From: Parastagonospora avenae f. sp. tritici 18332-5
Lineage: Eukaryota; Ascomycota; Dothideomycetes; Pleosporales; Phaeosphaeriaceae
Reading direction: 5' to 3'
Length of the DNA stretch: 64,000 nucleotides
NCBI GenBank assembly: GCA_022559985.1
Contig: JAFJTR010000065.1
Span: forward strand, 62,001-126,000
Numbering within the stretch: position 1 is the stretch's first letter; each line of letters starts with the position of its first letter. Shown here piece after piece: positions 62,365-64,000 of this stretch. The notes under the pieces were generated by a model. It had not been told where the DNA came from, did not search any database, and saw nothing but the letters and a program-made list of their open reading frames with translations. The position numbers and the translations under genes were made by a program.

Positions 62365-63870
62365 ATGGTGCTTTATCATGCGAATGGACGGGTTGTGAAG
62401 GCACATGAAGACTATTTGGAAAAAGAAGCGGCGAAGCTGATAAAACGAGATCTGTACAGAGACCAGATTGCCGAAGCTAAAAAGAAAGACCCGAATGCTC
62501 GTGGACAGGAGGGCATACGTGTCAGGATTGTGGTTGATGTACAAAATTACAGGGAGCTGTATAATTATGCTTGGTGGGATTACATCGTCGAAGATCTTGA
62601 AATGAACGTTGCAACGGAATCGGTTCCGATACCTGAGGAGGGTTTGGACAGAAGGACTTTGATGAGGCTTTCATCCTTCGCCGACGACTTCTTCACTTAT
62701 AGCCCTGATGCTGTGGAGTTGCACCTTCCTGTCTGCTATCCTAATATTCACGTCTCACTAATGAACGATCCAAACGGAGGCATGAAACACCAGAAAGATG
62801 ATCAGTTAGCATACATTCGTCTGCAGGAGATTGAGCAATACATTGTACCCTGGCTGCAGGCGATGGAAGGAGTGGTGGAAGAGTCGCTACGCAAGACGCC
62901 CAAAATCGAGGTTCCCGAAGACCTCCTCGAAAAGATACATCTTTATAACGCCATGCTCCAATTGGGTATCGCCAAACGTTTCCAGCAGCCGCTCGTAGAC
63001 GCACTTGTGCTTCAGATGTATAAAACCAACCTTAAGGATTGTCATCTGGACACGCTGGAGATGACCGTGGGACGTTTCTACTCGCGAGGCATCGCAGTCC
63101 TGGATCCTGTTCTTAATCACTTCATCGGTACATACTCTCTCAGATCCGAGGCCGATCGTCATGACGTCGAACCAGCTAATAAAGTAGTGAGGCACGACCC
63201 ACCTCTTGATGATCCGCGGCCGCGGGCCAGGAGGTATCTGCCTATACGCACCAAGCGCGGATGGTTACATTATACTTCTGTTACACCAGACCTCCGAAGA
63301 AGATTCCCGAACGACACAGTGTCCGTTCCGGCAAGGCTAGAAGTACTTGCAAACAACCTCAGACACTGGTCAGGTATGCGAAGAAATCAGAGCACAGCTC
63401 CGGCTCACATGGGACTTCCCTTGAACATCGGTCGTGTGCTCAAGTATTATCGGAGATTACCTACAGATAGCATCCACACCAAGCCGGAGCCCACAACCAA
63501 AAAAGCCCCTAAGAGCAAGCCCGATCCCAAAACTAAGCCAGAGTCTACGAAGGAGAAGGAAGGCGATCCTGCCGATACTTCCGCCCCTACGGAAGAGATT
63601 GGGTTGGCAGATGACACTGATCTGACGGACAAGGATGACAATGCTCCTACCGACAAGAATGACATTGCAGATGGAAACAGATCCGCCACAGATGAAGAGG
63701 ACGAATACGATCCTTGGGGCAACAAGGACGTATGGGGGATGAACTACGCCGAATACGATACCCATCGATTGATGAGGCGACAGTATTTCCGTAGACACGC
63801 ACCCGGAGCACCCATACCACCAACACAGCCACAACCACCGCCAGGATCAGGACCAGCAGGGCCGGCTTAA
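62365..63870 (+). CDS. BTB-like domain protein of unknown function
   Basis: From the first ATG at 62365 the frame gives 501 aa. The opening MVLYHANGRVVKAHEDYLEK looks like the start of a BTB domain, but a few codons precede it in frame (PRQALKIGK) after an AG at 62337, so an upstream exon is probable. RVRIVVDVQNYRELYNYAWW follows. A helical block (IHLYNAMLQLGIAKRFQQPL, VDALVLQMY, LDTLEMTVGRFYSRGIAVLD) follows the same residue pattern as the neighbour at 60059-61566. The last 180 residues are low-complexity: Lys/Pro/Asp/Thr-rich (TKPEPTTKKAPKSKPDPKTK), then acidic, then a Pro-rich end. The function is unknown. Confidence 0.68.
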   Translation: MVLYHANGRVVKAHEDYLEKEAAKLIKRDLYRDQIAEAKKKDPNARGQEGIRVRIVVDVQNYRELYNYAWWDYIVEDLEMNVATESVPIPEEGLDRRTLMRLSSFADDFFTYSPDAVELHLPVCYPNIHVSLMNDPNGGMKHQKDDQLAYIRLQEIEQYIVPWLQAMEGVVEESLRKTPKIEVPEDLLEKIHLYNAMLQLGIAKRFQQPLVDALVLQMYKTNLKDCHLDTLEMTVGRFYSRGIAVLDPVLNHFIGTYSLRSEADRHDVEPANKVVRHDPPLDDPRPRARRYLPIRTKRGWLHYTSVTPDLRRRFPNDTVSVPARLEVLANNLRHWSGMRRNQSTAPAHMGLPLNIGRVLKYYRRLPTDSIHTKPEPTTKKAPKSKPDPKTKPESTKEKEGDPADTSAPTEEIGLADDTDLTDKDDNAPTDKNDIADGNRSATDEEDEYDPWGNKDVWGMNYAEYDTHRLMRRQYFRRHAPGAPIPPTQPQPPPGSGPAGPA

Positions 63871-64000
63871 GTCATGATGCACATCCTCATCATCATTCAA
63901 TCACACATGAAACTTGTATTCAGACATTGTCGTAACGTTGAATCGATACAAAGGGATCTTGATAGTAATTTTGAAACTTTTTTTTCGCCGTCATTTTCTA

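Noticed and set aside
1..64000. CRISPR arrays, tRNA genes, rRNA genes, telomere repeats
   Set aside because: None recognised by eye. No spaced direct repeats, no convincing tRNA B-box with a matching A-box, and no TTAGGG arrays were found. A tRNA scan would be needed for certainty.

Overview
This window reads as nuclear DNA of a filamentous ascomycete, most likely a dothideomycete of the Pleosporales type. That placement is inferred from the TEF1 intron layout, the family variants of MED15 and the photolyase, and a fungal Tc1/mariner element. Genes have short introns (about 46-80 nt) with GT..AG ends and CTAAC/CTGAC-like branch sites. There are no operons, rRNA genes, tRNA genes or CRISPR arrays that I can recognise. 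Coding coordinates below were built by joining exons whose reading phases agree and whose protein product fits the family.

0-14 kb: a Laa2-like AP-1 accessory protein (-), a short-chain dehydrogenase relative that has lost its catalytic residues (+), and translation elongation factor 1-alpha (-, five coding exons plus a 5'UTR intron). Next comes a gene-poor stretch with a small interrupted reading frame. A complete Tc1/mariner element follows at 7661-9010. Beyond it is a small accessory block: an MFS anion:cation symporter broken by one TAG (-), an AhpD-like protein (-), and a canonical SDR (+) divergent from it.

15-31 kb: an F-box/WD40 SCF adaptor (-), a small four-helix membrane protein of the DUF7704 type (+), and the large glutamine-rich Mediator subunit MED15 (-). 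After a 4.6 kb gap with no supported gene come cytochrome c oxidase subunit VIIa (COX9, -) and TFIID subunit TAF8 (+).

31-50 kb is mostly housekeeping: SOM1 (mitochondrial inner-membrane peptidase complex), an XRCC2-like RAD51 paralogue whose start codon lies 66 bp from that of SOM1, mitochondrial ribosomal protein mL58, the glutathione-degrading peptidase DUG1 with a mitochondrial-type N-terminal extension, glycogenin, a small membrane protein, a DUF676 lipase-like hydrolase with a coiled-coil tail, a Ser/Thr/Pro-rich single-pass membrane protein, and a LURP-one (tubby-like) protein.

50-64 kb: an NDUFAF5-like methyltransferase divergent from dynactin p62, a cryptochrome/(6-4) photolyase convergent with a secreted GtaA-type glutaminase, a conserved fungal protein of unknown role, and two neighbouring BTB-like genes. 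One of these carries five Gis2/CNBP-type zinc knuckles, the last of them degenerate.

Mitochondrial function recurs (COX9, SOM1, mL58, NDUFAF5-like, possibly DUG1), but these genes are interspersed with others and do not form a co-regulated cluster. The accessory-looking part is 6-14 kb, where the transposon, the broken transporter, the interrupted small frame and the AhpD/SDR pair lie together.
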